NCBI GenBank assembly: GCA_019022495.1
Contig: JAFEKR010000003.1
Span: forward strand, 310,001-374,000
Source of the DNA: Epichloe hybrida
Taxonomy: Eukaryota; Ascomycota; Sordariomycetes; Hypocreales; Clavicipitaceae
Reading direction: 5' to 3'
Length of the DNA stretch: 64,000 nt
The translations under genes and the position numbers were made by a program. Below the pieces are notes generated by a model that did no database searches, had not been told where the DNA came from, and saw only the letters and a list, made by a program, of their open reading frames with translations. Shown here in pieces: positions 1 to 11,487 of this stretch (position 1 is the first letter of the stretch; every line of letters begins with the position of its first letter).

Positions 1-643
1 TCAGGGGGTACAAGGAGGCCGTTTTGACTCCCAACGTGGTGGAATTCGGTAGGATCTGGGACGCACTTGGCCTGGAAGACTCGGGAAAGAACAAGAACGA
101 GACGGATCGAGTCGAGATTCTGGCAAGAGCCTTGGGTGGTGTGACGGTAGTCCAGAAGGGGCCCAAGGACTTTGTCAGTAACGGAGAGACGACTTTGGTC
201 AGCGATCTCGAGGGGGGCAAGAAACGGAGTGGTGGGCAGGGAGACACGTTGACGGGCTCGATAGCTACGTTTCTGGCATGGAGGAAGGCGTATCTGGACA
301 AATTGTGGCATGTTGGCGGGCAGACCTTGGACGAGTATGAGCTTATTCGGCTGGCTGCTTTTGGAGGAAGTGCCATTACGCGGGTAAGTCGTCGAGAGAG
401 ACTTCCTATCCTCTTCTACAGACAGCCCCAACACCAAAGAGCTCCCAGTAAGCTTAAAGACGCATTTTTTCCCCAATATTGGAGATTTCTTCCGACAAGA
501 ATTGAGCAAGGACTTACATGACGGGATAGGAGTGTTCCCGACTCGCGTTCCTCAAAAAAGGTCGAAGCCTTCAAGCAAGCGATCTAACCGATGAGGTTCA
601 CGGTGCCTTTGTGGGTCTGTTTGGCCAAGTTGATGCCGAATGA
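1..643 (+). CDS. ATP-dependent NAD(P)H-hydrate dehydratase, 3' part
   Basis: This is the C-terminal part of the enzyme that repairs hydrated NADH and NADPH (NADHX, NADPHX) using ATP; family members are cytosolic or mitochondrial. The 5' end lies outside the window. Exon positions are 1-383 and 530-643, with an intron at 384-529 that starts GTAAGT and ends ATAG and is phase 0. The reading frame shows LTPNVVEF, then the nucleotide-binding signature [10 protein letters not shown], typical of this ribokinase-like carbohydrate kinase family. After splicing the protein ends [20 protein letters not shown] and about 20 further residues, the expected tail of fungal homologues. Reading through the intron would give a shorter, unrelated tail, so splicing is well supported. 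Family assignment is firm; subcellular location cannot be judged without the N terminus. Confidence 0.9.
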
Positions 644-3600
644 AGCAAGTCGAGTTTAAAAGAATGAGGAGGTGGCTTGTGAGGCTCCCTGGGAGGCATT
701 GCAATTCATGGTAGAGTGTATGCTGATGTGAAGGTGCTTCTGAATGAGCTGATGTTGTGGAAAATGGAAATTGACATATGTTCCAAAACATTGAGTCAAG
801 ATGGCCAATTTATCGATCAAGTGAATATGAGGTTTGGCTGGTGGGAGTGAAATCTATTAGTAAATGCCAAGAGATGAAAAAGGATAGCAGAAGATGAGAG
901 CACGAGGTGAAACACAGAAGGACGAGCAAGGTGTGAATATGAAGGTGTCAGGTTCACTGCTGTCAACTTTTCATTCCGTCCTTTAGAATTGGTAAAAACA
1001 AAAAATAGTTGGTACCTGTCACTGATAGAAATAATCTATGTATATGTGTATATGTGAACATTGGTGTATATTTACATGTATGTTTCTATATTTAATGACG
1101 TCAAGGACGCCGCCTTTGCACGCACGACATGGGCAGAGGTGTCACGAGCACAAGGTTTCTAGGATGGATATCTTGAAGTACATTGTTAAAAGAAAAGGGA
1201 GTGATGCTGTGGATAAGTAGGAGGGTTTGTTACAGTCATGGGATTCACAGAGTGAAAACAAGGGGGATTATTTCACCACATGGGCGATTCTTCATCATGT
1301 GTCCTCGTATGCAGGGCAGGCATGCTTTGGGGGTCTAAATGACCATCGAACGTGGAGGACTTCTCCAAACGTTTGACAAAGAAAAAAGTGAGGTTCATGA
1401 GCAACATACGGGGCCACTAAATCGTTTCAAGTCGGCGCATCTCAGCGGTACACAAATCTGCAAAGCTCTTGTTCCAAGGGATCAATTCGAGCAGGGACGG
1501 GGATCCCACCATCGAGTTGCTACAGTGTATAACTAACTCATGATCCGAGTACCACACGCAGGTATTGAATAGCACCTGAGATGACAAGGACATTGCGACA
1601 GGGGTTTCTCGCGAAGCCCGTGGTTCGTAAAAGTCTTTGTATGAGAAAACGTCGCGGGCCTATAGGCGGGTTGAGTCCGGCTCGTGTAACTCACCTGCTA
1701 CGGCGGTTCGAGCGAAGAATCCTGGCCATGTGTACGACGGGAAGTGAGTGGTGTAGAGAGACGGGGTTCGTGAGAAGGTGAATTGGTTGCTTTCAGGCGT
1801 CGTCGAAGAGAGGAGGAGCCTCTTTATCGCCGAAACAGTCCGTCAAATGTCCCCATCGGAACTTGCTCGGGATAAACCCCTTTGCCGCTCGCAGGGAGAG
1901 ATGGAGTTTCCATCGAGAAGCCATCATCAATCACCTCGCTTCGCATCCAGACAGTGAGCACATTCACACCGATAGAACGTCGTCACAACCGACGCCGGTC
2001 TACTAGAGTCACGTCAATTCAATTGGCCTGACCACAAGGCCTGGAACAAGGCATGCTGGTCAGGGCCACCGTAGTTTGTCAAGTAGCCCTCCCTCGCTGG
2101 GCCGACACACGCTGGGTCGAGAGCGAGAGAGGCAGAGAGCATTGAGAGGGAGACGGCGCCTGAGACTAGCGACGCTACTGACGCGGGCTGCCGATAACAG
2201 CAGCACATTGAGCTCAACTTGCAAGGGAGGCTAAACCCCCCCTCCCCCCCGGCCTTTATCTGCGCGTGGCTGGGGAAGCCGGACCCTGATAGTAATTGGT
2301 AAAGACCCTGAACGAAAGCGAAGGCCATCTTTTAGCAACATGATGGCAAATTGTGTCGTCAGTCTCCCTCGCCTCCCTTGCATAGTACCTCTTCTTTCTT
2401 TTTGGCCCTGGTGTACGGAGTACGTACGGAGTGAGCCTCACCTGGCCTCACCTGGCCTTGCGTACATGTATATACGGACTAGAGATTAGGAATATCCCAC
2501 CTGGGTGCTCTGCCTGTCATGGCATTTCTCCGGGGTTTGCAGTCCATGGGGCAATGCCAATGCCAGGGCCCGCCGTGTAGTTCCTGCGGCCTTTTGATGC
2601 TAAAGAGAGATCGACCAACCCTTACCAGTGTTTCGGGACTCATTGATGGTTCCATGACATGTGTGTTTGTTTCCATTTTGACGAGATGAGCAAGCTGAAG
2701 TGCCCTCTCTTTCCCCCCTCTCGTTCCCCCTCTCGTTCCCACTCCCCAGAGAAAGGTCTTGGTCTTGGCGGCGCATCTGCTCGCCCGGGCAACCACTCCA
2801 TGCAGTGCGTTGAGAACTTGGCATCGTCGGGTAGTGAGTGAGTGGGGAGAGTGAACATGCTCATGCTTTATCCAGCAGCGTAATGGCGTGTGTGAGGGGT
2901 TTCGTGTCGTCATGTGATACTTTGTGGTATTCCACCGTGTATTCCACCGTGTCCGTCACATTGATCCATTGGGTTGGGTGGGGCTCATGCATGACAAGAT
3001 GGAAGAAGAAATAATACATGGAGTAGTCCGTGATACCTACCACGTCTTCTGATCAGCCCTCCGGACAGCCAAAGCAGTCCAGTCCATGCTCATGGGAAGA
3101 ACCGAGCTTGAGCTTGCTGTCCTGTCGTCGGGTGCCTTTGGAGCTTGGTCAATGGCTCAAGCAAGCAACGTTTCCCGCATATTCGCATCTTTGAGAAGGA
3201 AAAGAAACAACATCATGATGCTTGACTCCGTCGCCGCGCACAATCACGTACGTACGAGGTGGTGCGAATCGAGCAACGGGTGGCCGGCCACGGGGACATG
3301 TCCTTGTCTTTTGCCATCAAGTCGCTGGCTTGCGGCAAAACCAAGGCTGCTTGCTGCCAGGTCTAGCATGTCACTTTCCATGCCTTGACAGACATGGGCA
3401 TTTTGATCCTGTCAGCTCTGTTGCCAGCGGCACGAAGTGACAGCTCGCCCGCAGGGAGTATTGCTTTTTGTTTTCTTTTTCTTTCCTTCCCCTTCAGCAC
3501 CCCCACAATGCTCCTGGCCTCTGCGCATTGCAACAGCAGCAAGGACCGGATAAAGTACAGAGCGCGCCATGTGCGGAGTACGGAGTACAGGCTTTGCACC

Positions 3601-6338
3601 TCCTGACAAGCGGGCAGGCAGAGAGAGGGGATCGAGAGGAGAGGACTGGCAGGGTGGTGGGTGATACGCAGCACGCGGAGAGAAACCTTTGCGCCGTCTC
3701 TTGCTTCTGCTTGCGCCCACCACCCACTGCTGCGCAAAACGAACAGCTATAAGCTTGCCACCCTGTCTTATTTGTTGTGTCACTTATCGGTTATCAGCTT
3801 TTTAAAATGCCCTAGATTGGACCGGTGCTTTGCTTGACTGAAAGATGAGAAGTATTTGCTTCCATATAGCGTGCCCTGGCTCGTTAGACTCTGGCTGAGA
3901 TGTCAAGTGTCTCGCTTTTCGTGACCTTGTCTGTTTGATGTGGTTGTACAGTGACATCGGTGAAACGAGCTTAACAGGACGGTGGTCGTGTCTTTGCAAG
4001 ACAATGTGAATGGGCCATGTGTATGACAGAGATCCTCCACGATGAGCCAGCCCAGCACGACGCACCGTGGCACGCACCAACATACGCTTGTCTTTTGGAC
4101 GAGCTCGTTATAGGCCAACTGTTTTGCAACCATCTTGTTCCTACCAACATACACTAAGAAGGAAAAAGTAGGGTGAAGGCATTTCAAACGAGTCAGCCTG
4201 CGTTGAGCTGCTGGAGGGGTGGAAACCAGCGCCGTCTAGATCGCTGAAATGCATCATGTGGGTGGTTCAGGGTCTCGTCACTGGTGAGCCTGCCTTCGTC
4301 ATTCGTGGTTTTCCTCGCGAGGGGAAAAGCACACAAACCCAATGTATGACACAATCGACGACATCTTGTTGCCAATGAGCGGCATGCAGGTGCGAAGATG
4401 TAGCAAGCCAAAAAAAGTTGAGCAGCAGCGTTGCTATCACGAACCCAACATGATGACCAGATGCCCGCTGCGCCATCCGGTACTCCCTCCGTAAAATCCA
4501 TGCGGACGTAGATCCGAGCGGAAACCCGTTTTACTAGGGTATTACCCAGTACGAACTACTACGGGCAACGCTCTCGATCTTCCGTGAGCAAAAAAACGCT
4601 GGATCTTTCCGAGCACCCACCCATAGCCCAGCACCCCAGGTTGGGGGCACCAGACCAGACGGTTATTATTAGCATGATGATGGCATGGTGGCGGTGGTTG
4701 TTTCTCGACCGAGAAACGCCAACCATCTCAGATGATGGGCGGGCGGTAACTCCGTAGTCGGGTATTACGGAGTGCGTACGGAGTAAACGTAGCCCAGTTT
4801 GTCATGGACCATGGACTCGATTGTGTCTGACGTCTTCTCCGCAGGCAGGTTTGGGAAAAAAAAAATCTCTCCTTGATACAACAGACACAGTGTCTCGGCT
4901 GTGTGTGTATTCCGAAGGGGGGGAAGGCACAACAAACGGTCCCTTTGCTGCCGGCCCTGATTACATAGCCAAGCTCCTGTGGAATGATTGCGAAGGAGAG
5001 CTGCGAGACGAGACCATTGACAGAGACAGTGGGGTGGAACAAGATGGTGGATCGAAACGAGGGAGCCAGGGATGGCTGCGAGATGGCTGCGAGAGCGCCG
5101 CATCTTCCTCCCCGGCCACCGCCCCCCGCTATTTTATTTTGTTTTTCTTACGACACTCGTCCGAGAGCGCGACATCCCTGGCGTGGTGCTTGTCTGAGTT
5201 GTCTCTGGGTGGTGCGAAGTGTGTGGGCACTGGGTTGTCGGGTCTTGTTTTTTGCTGATAGGTTTTATGCTTCTGCTGGCCGGCCTTGACTTGGGAGGGA
5301 TGGCCTGGCTGGCTGTGGCTCTGGCGTAGTGAAAAAAAAAACCCTTGCCGATGACAGTCGGGGAACGTGGTTGCTGGGCGTTGCTTTTTGCTCAAGTTGT
5401 GTGTGCGCAGCTGGCGCCGTTGCGCAACGCTGGTTCATGGCTGGCTCATGGCTGGTTCATGGTCGTCCCGAAGAAGCCTTCTGTTTAAAATCGCCGGCAC
5501 CCCCAACTGCTCGCGGCGTTTCCTGGGTTCGGGGATGCAAACACGATCAGCGTCGTGAACCGTGGATCCGAGTGAGTGAGTGAGTGTGCGACCTGAGGTT
5601 GGTTCCTGCCCTCGATCTGCCAACACCGGATAGCTCCTTCCTCGACTCGCATCGCGACCTCGCACACACCACTTACACGCCTCGTCCCCTTCGCCCTTGC
5701 GAATCACAACTCCGCTTCCATCCACATCGCCCTGCATCCGATTCATTTCAATACATTGGTCCACAGCGTGGGTATACAAACATCGTTTCTTTCCGCCTCT
5801 CTGCTCGGCAGATACGTTTCGGCTTTTCGACATCGTCTACTCTCCAACGGCTTCTCTGTTGATGCACTTGAGGAACTGCAATCATACTCTAGTTTCTTCT
5901 CGGACTTGACAACCAACCGTCTCCTGACCTTTGTTCCTGTACTTGCACAACGCAAACTCTTGGAAAAAATAATGAGATTGGGAACGAAACACAAATTGTA
6001 TCTGAAGTAAATTACTTCGTCACACGGCGCCGGAACTCGTCGTGGGCCCCAGTTCGCCAACCTCGAATTCAACTCCGGTTCACTTTGAAGTCACCTGGGC
6101 TTGACACCACAGATTCATTCACGACTTGGACTCTCCAGCCACGCACTTCTGTTTCAGCGCTCCGCGCGCATTTGGGCGGCTTGTTTCTGTTTGCACGATT
6201 CTTTTTATTGAATTTTCTATTCTTTTCTGCTTTTACACCACCGGAACTATCTTTGCCTGTCAACGAAACAAAAAAAAGCATAGTTCTCATTATTCAGTAA
6301 TTTTAACCGTCAACTCTCCAAACTTCAAATAAGTCACC
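644..6338. other. long gene-poor interval
   Basis: About 5.7 kb without a recognisable gene. Open frames here are short, overlap on both strands and resemble nothing I know. The interval contains several TACGGAGTA-type motifs (2414-2432, 3573-3588, 4749-4785). Its last 700 bases are CT-rich and look like promoter and 5' leader of the gene starting at 6339. No tRNA, 5S rRNA or mobile element was seen. Noncoding transcripts cannot be excluded. Confidence 0.5.
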
Positions 6339-7916
6339 ATGGCCAACGGCTTGGACCGCCTCGAGAGGCTATTTGCCTACAAGCGCAAAGCCTCTCCTTC
6401 GCCCAATGGACGACGCACTGCATCTACAGTCCCGTCTTTTGATCAGCAATTCCCTTCACCATCTTTCATTCGCCCCAAGACGAGCCGAATGACTGCTCGT
6501 CAAGAGGTCCGCCTTGGGCAAGCGACAGAACGATCACCATCCGTTCCAGATATTTACTCAGCTCAGCGTGCTGGCCACAGCCATACATTTGGCTCCGTCT
6601 CTGGTGATAGCAATTATCAACTCAAGCACAGACTAGGGCGATTACCATCGTTTGGTCACCGCCAGACAGAGACCTCTGGACTCCACGAATTTCAATTTCC
6701 CAAGCCTCCAAGCCGCAACGGCGATGCATCACCTCTATCGCTGACTTTTAGCTTGGAAGATTTGGTCGAGGCTCCCCGGCTACCCAGTCCCCGCCGTCGG
6801 TCTCCCCTCGAGATCTCGATCCCTTCAACTTACCAATTGGACACACCTCCTTCTTCAGAGCCGGAGGACAATGGACTCGATGCAACGAGTCCAACTGCAA
6901 AGGGACCTCAGTTCTCGCTTTCCACTTGTCTCCCGACGCCTGACCTGAGTCCCGAGGTTGGGCCTGTTGACGACACACAATTGAGAAGCGTGAAGTCGGC
7001 AGATTGCCTGGACAGGGCACTCTTCCACGCCATCGAAGATCAGCTAGGAGAGCCATTCGATCATGTTTCATTGGGCAGAACGTGCAGCCAGTCAAGTATT
7101 GCTCATTCAGCCCGCTCCTTCTGCAGCTCTACATTGAGAGAACCAGACGTCAACGAGTTCCTCAGTCTCAGTGATGACGACATTGCCGAGGATACTCCCG
7201 ACAGCCCGGCTCTCGAACCATTGGAAGAGGCTGACCCAAGCACTTCTCCCTTGGATCGCTGGATCTCATCGTCTGACCCGCCCACTCCACGTCTTCTGAC
7301 TCTCACGCCCCCTCGTGCAAGCCGCCCTGCTGCAGCCGCTGCCTTTGAAGCTGCCAGAATCGCCAGGCGTTATGATTTCGATCTCGTCTATGTAGTCAAT
7401 CTCTGGCCTGATACTTCCTGCCCTGGCACATCTACCCAAAAACCAATGGTTGGAAGACTTCTCGCTGCTCATGGCTTGCACCATGTGCCTACTCCTCTGC
7501 AGATCGCGGCAGATGTCCACACCACTGTTCTTCGATCTGATGGTTGGATTGAATACCGAAATGAAGAGGCTCTCCCTCAGGATATAGCCCGTGGTTATGC
7601 TTGCGCCTTCTACACAGGCCAATATGCAACAAGCACATCGTCGCACTGTACTGGTCCCGTGTCTGGCATCCGACTATCTGAACGGATTGACCGGGGAATC
7701 GTCTTCGCCGGCTACCGTAAGCCTCGCGATGACGATGGCAAGCTTGGCCGGACCTTTGGCGATGCAGAGCTTGGAAAACTCCACGAGGATGCCGAGGTGC
7801 TGGTTGAGATGGTCATCGATATTCACGTTGCCAACAGAAACCGTCAATCCTCGTCTCGTAACTGTTTAACGGACGACATTGGGCCTATTCCAATGCAACA
7901 GACCGGAATGGCCTGA
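6339..7916 (+). CDS. conserved fungal protein of unknown function, 525 aa
   Basis: A single uninterrupted exon of 525 residues whose ATG sits in a good context (CACCATGG). I do not recognise a named family. Roughly residues 1-330 are rich in Ser, Pro, Arg and acidic stretches and look disordered, with many potential phosphorylation sites (SPRRRSPLE near residue 150). The last 190 residues look folded: an alpha/beta-type segment beginning AARIARRYDFDLVYVVNLWP, followed by GRLLAAHGLHHVPTPLQIAA and, near the end, LHEDAEVLVEMVIDIHVANR. No signal peptide or membrane segment is visible. The impression of a GAF-like or other sensory fold at the C terminus is only a guess. The gene stands alone with 5.7 kb upstream and 1.9 kb downstream, which may mean extensive regulation. 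Confidence 0.8.
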   Translation: MANGLDRLERLFAYKRKASPSPNGRRTASTVPSFDQQFPSPSFIRPKTSRMTARQEVRLGQATERSPSVPDIYSAQRAGHSHTFGSVSGDSNYQLKHRLGRLPSFGHRQTETSGLHEFQFPKPPSRNGDASPLSLTFSLEDLVEAPRLPSPRRRSPLEISIPSTYQLDTPPSSEPEDNGLDATSPTAKGPQFSLSTCLPTPDLSPEVGPVDDTQLRSVKSADCLDRALFHAIEDQLGEPFDHVSLGRTCSQSSIAHSARSFCSSTLREPDVNEFLSLSDDDIAEDTPDSPALEPLEEADPSTSPLDRWISSSDPPTPRLLTLTPPRASRPAAAAAFEAARIARRYDFDLVYVVNLWPDTSCPGTSTQKPMVGRLLAAHGLHHVPTPLQIAADVHTTVLRSDGWIEYRNEEALPQDIARGYACAFYTGQYATSTSSHCTGPVSGIRLSERIDRGIVFAGYRKPRDDDGKLGRTFGDAELGKLHEDAEVLVEMVIDIHVANRNRQSSSRNCLTDDIGPIPMQQTGMA

Positions 7917-9770
7917 TTGGTTCTTGCTGTCTATCGAGTCCCGCAGTCAGCCACCTCCCTTTTGAAAGGAATTTTCTTGCCACAAGAAATGATCCCCTCC
8001 CTTTACACATACACAATCACAATCACTCACAATCTCACATGCAAGGTAGAATTCTTTTTTGCGTTTGTGACGTTTCTTCTCCTTTGTCCGTATTTCCATA
8101 GCATATGGTGGCTTGCTTGTCCTTTTTCATTTACAAGATACCTTAGGGTGGCTTATCTCGATTTCGGAAGAATTTAACGCGGACGATTATATGATTATGA
8201 ACAGGCGTTGGCAGCCAAGTTGTTTGGTTTGCCTTGTTTTTCTCTTCTATTTGACACTGTCTAAGCCAATTCGCGCTCGCTCTTTGAGTGCTCCCTGGCG
8301 CGTGGAGAAGAAGCTATTGTTCGACTTTGCTGAGAAATCAAAAGGCCAGTGAACCGGTCCAAGGGCCTCCATGGAAGGAATATGGGGCTTGTTGGCTTCT
8401 TGTCGGTTTATCATGGCAGGTTACGGGGTGCATCTCGCACACCGGGTGTGTACCACGACTGGAGGCCTACTATCGCGGTTTAAAGCATTAGACAGCACCA
8501 GTCATCCAATTATGAGGCTAAAACAATGTGTTGTTGATAGTCGTCTTTTATGAAGCTGAAATTTTGCTCTTGTGTTGCTGCAGCTTATAGATGAAGTCTG
8601 CCCGTTGGGTACGAGCCCTTTATTTGATATTTACGTCATTGTTGACTCTATCATCTTTCACCAGTGGTAATATAATCACTTTACGACTATTGAATTCAGC
8701 CGAGCTTCAACATCTTCCGCAATCACATTAGTCGATGCTCCCGTCCGTCCATCCATCCCCCGGCACATTATTTTCTCCAACGAGACTCAAAGAATACGTG
8801 CTCCAAGGTTGGCCCGGCGACGGAGTGGTACTTGATGCCCAAGGAATCTTTTTGCTACTCAATTACATTGATGACCCTGATGACGGAGCGGATTCCGTCG
8901 GAATGCACGCCAGCAGGAACAGGTGAGCCTTGGCTCGGCCACGCAGCATGTTGCGATGCAGCCGCGAGGACGGCAGGACGTGGTTGCATCCACGTAACCG
9001 GTAGATTTGGGGGGGCCGACTGTACTTGTCGCGGGGGGGGGGCCCTTTGTGGTTCCTGACGGCGAGTTATGGATTTTGGATATGATGAGAGTAATCCTGG
9101 CCCCTGGTGATGACTGCTTGGCGACAATTGCATCGCCCAGGTGTCAGCTGGCGATACCTAACACGGTACACGAATAGAGTCTCAGGGGGACAACGAACGA
9201 CAGATGCTCGCTCGGCCTGAGGTCGTTTTGATCGTCGAGGGCAGGGCCTTGTTCGTTTGGACGTATGTACATCAGCTGCCTGCCTTGGCAAGTTATGAGC
9301 CGAGGCTACTGTTTAGATATTTGCATCATTGCCTGCTTCGCTCGGTCATCTGCGATTACACCCAACACCCTTCTTCTTCTCTTCTCTTCTCTTCTCCTGC
9401 ATCCTTGCTTGCAAGAATAAGCGTTGGCTGATCGGTTTCCTCCACAACAACAAACAACAGACGATCAGCGGCAGTGCTTTCTTACAATAGCAGTTTGATA
9501 AGGCTGTACCACCTCACCGGTGATCACTAGCGTCGCATTTACTTGCGTAATCACCACGTCCGCTCACACACGGAAATCATACTTCAACATACAGGTGGAG
9601 GGGTCTTGGTCGTCTCGCGATAACTGCCAAACGATGTCGCGCGAAAGAGGAAGCTAAAAGTAATAGCTCGGGAGTTTGCAAACATGGCAGAGTGGACTGA
9701 TATGTGCTCAGCCTCGGTGTTATCCTCATCCCGTCTTCTCTGGAAGGGAAAGTCGGAGAAGCCTACTTCC
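7917..9770. other. intergenic interval, no gene seen
   Basis: Convergent 3' regions of the unknown protein gene and the PP2A activator gene. Only short, dissimilar open frames are present. A G-run region near 9008-9045 and a TTCTTCTC repeat near 9370-9395 are the only visible peculiarities. Confidence 0.5.
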
Positions 9771-11066
9771 TCAGTCGAATGGAATCCGTCGCAGACCATC
9801 TCCTTTGGCACCCTTTTTGATTTCCTGAGCGGCTGCGATACTGCTAGGTACCTTTATACCACAGCAGTCTCCCCAACCGGTACCATTGTGAGCATGACCA
9901 GTGTGCTGGCCAGACTCCTCGGACGTGACACCGCCATCGTGTTCGTCGCCACTGGCGGCAACTCCATCATCTTTGCTCATCCCCTCGACAGCTGGCACTA
10001 GAGTCCCAAAAAGGAAGTGCTGCATGACTGGCAACTTGCCCAGTACCTCAGCCACAAACATGCGACGCATCCCACCGTCGATCTTGGACCAAGACTTGGC
10101 GGATGAAATGTCGTCAAGCATGGGGCTATGCCATCGCAGACCTTTGACCGTCTTGGTATCGTTGACAAAGGCAACTTGCCCGAGATAAAGGTAGTCGTTG
10201 CCAAATTCCTCAATCGTTAGCTGCTGATGGATAGAGCGAGGGGTAATGTAGGGATGGTGCAACAGCTGGGAAGCCCCGAAGAGAAACGGCAGGAATTGGT
10301 AGTCGTCCAAGCCCCATACGCCATGTGAACCAGCAGGTTCAAGATAATACGTCATCTGGACGGTCCGCATCAGGACTAGGTATCGCGAGAACACGGTGAG
10401 GGTAACGGCTTTGAAGTCGGACCGCTGCAAGAGACCCAGTTGATAAAGACAGAGAAGCCATATCATAAAGTTGAGCTCGTGGCCCGAGCCATAGTCGATG
10501 CGATTTCGATTTCCAAACGACTGCTCGAGATATGTGGCCGCTTCCGCAGCAGCCTCTTGGTTTTCGAGGCCCAAAGTCTTGTGCCAACTTGGTGTCTTTT
10601 CTGAAACGAGGTCAAGAAAGCCTCTGAAGGCCTTGTTTCCAAAACGCGAGCTCCCTTGCTCATCGGGCGGTGATGCGGCCACGAGGCTTTCTGCTTCATT
10701 CAATATGTCTAGAATGGCTTTGACCGTGGCACCAAGATCATGGCTATGCACAGCAGAGCAGGGGGTATCCACGACACTGTCCGCGAGGCCAAAAACCCAA
10801 GCTTTGATTAAATCATTTGTAGGTGAGGCGAGGAACATTTCGTGATCCTTCTCGGACAGAATCCTTCTTTTGGGCGTGGCATATGTCCAGTTCGATGCGT
10901 CAGGTGGTGGGAGAAGCGCGGGCGTTTCGGGAACGGGGGTTGCATTCTTGGCAGCTTCTCGTCGGCGCCGCGGCTCGAGCTTTGGTATCTTGTCCTTGAG
11001 ATTCGGTATTGTGGTTGCACCTTCGCGGGTCAGCGGCGCTGGAGCCGCGGGCTGTCCTGAGGCCAT
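9771..11066 (-). CDS. serine/threonine-protein phosphatase 2A activator (PTPA), Rrd1-like
   Basis: Peptidyl-prolyl isomerase-type activator that reshapes the active site of PP2A and PP2A-like catalytic subunits; it acts in cytosol and nucleus. The intronless frame gives 431 residues from the ATG at 11066. An open extension to 11312 is only upstream noncoding sequence (Trp/Gly-rich translation of a CCAACC-like repeat), so the ATG at 11066 with MASGQPAAPAP is preferred. Diagnostic PTPA motifs include the GSGHELNFMIWLLCLYQLG segment, the EPAGSHGVWGLDDYQFLPFL segment with FGASQL and HHPYI after it, and PVMQHFLFG. The long C-terminal tail with His/Gly-rich linker and CCGIKVPSSIAAAQE resembles Rrd1-type rather than Rrd2-type fungal proteins; I am moderately sure of that subdivision. 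It is divergently arranged with RRP46, 421 bases apart. Confidence 0.92.
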   Translation of the reverse strand: MASGQPAAPAPLTREGATTIPNLKDKIPKLEPRRRREAAKNATPVPETPALLPPPDASNWTYATPKRRILSEKDHEMFLASPTNDLIKAWVFGLADSVVDTPCSAVHSHDLGATVKAILDILNEAESLVAASPPDEQGSSRFGNKAFRGFLDLVSEKTPSWHKTLGLENQEAAAEAATYLEQSFGNRNRIDYGSGHELNFMIWLLCLYQLGLLQRSDFKAVTLTVFSRYLVLMRTVQMTYYLEPAGSHGVWGLDDYQFLPFLFGASQLLHHPYITPRSIHQQLTIEEFGNDYLYLGQVAFVNDTKTVKGLRWHSPMLDDISSAKSWSKIDGGMRRMFVAEVLGKLPVMQHFLFGTLVPAVEGMSKDDGVAASGDEHDGGVTSEESGQHTGHAHNGTGWGDCCGIKVPSSIAAAQEIKKGAKGDGLRRIPFD

Positions 11067-11487
11067 GGCTCTGAGTTTCGGGTTTCTTGAGTCGTCTTGA
11101 GTCGGGCAGCTGACAGCTTCTGTGATGATGCGTAACGTCGGTGGCATGCAGCAAGTTGAGAGTCGGTGATGAGCCCCGCCACCAAATGATTTGGAGGTTC
11201 CAAACCAAACCACCCACCAACAACCCAACCTAACCAGCCCAACCCAACCAGCCCAACCCAACCAACCAACCCCACTGTACACAGGAAGCTTCAGGGACCT
11301 GGCCTTCTGCACGTGCAGCCAGCCACCTGCTTGCTACTGGAAGGGAAGTGAGAGGGCCTGGACCGGACCCGCTATACCAAGTGCTCCGTACGGACTACGG
11401 AAACTTCAATGCATCTACCTATTTCCACATTGTCGTGAAAAAAACTCATCCCATCTCGGTCGCAGCACTTGAACAGGCTCAACTGAC
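11067..11487. promoter_or_regulatory. divergent promoter region PTPA / RRP46
   Basis: The 421-base gap between two divergently transcribed start codons must hold both promoters. It contains a CCAACC/CCAACCCAACC-type repeat (about 11206-11275) and the inverted element TCCGTACGGA within 11381-11400. No TATA box is obvious. Confidence 0.5.
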
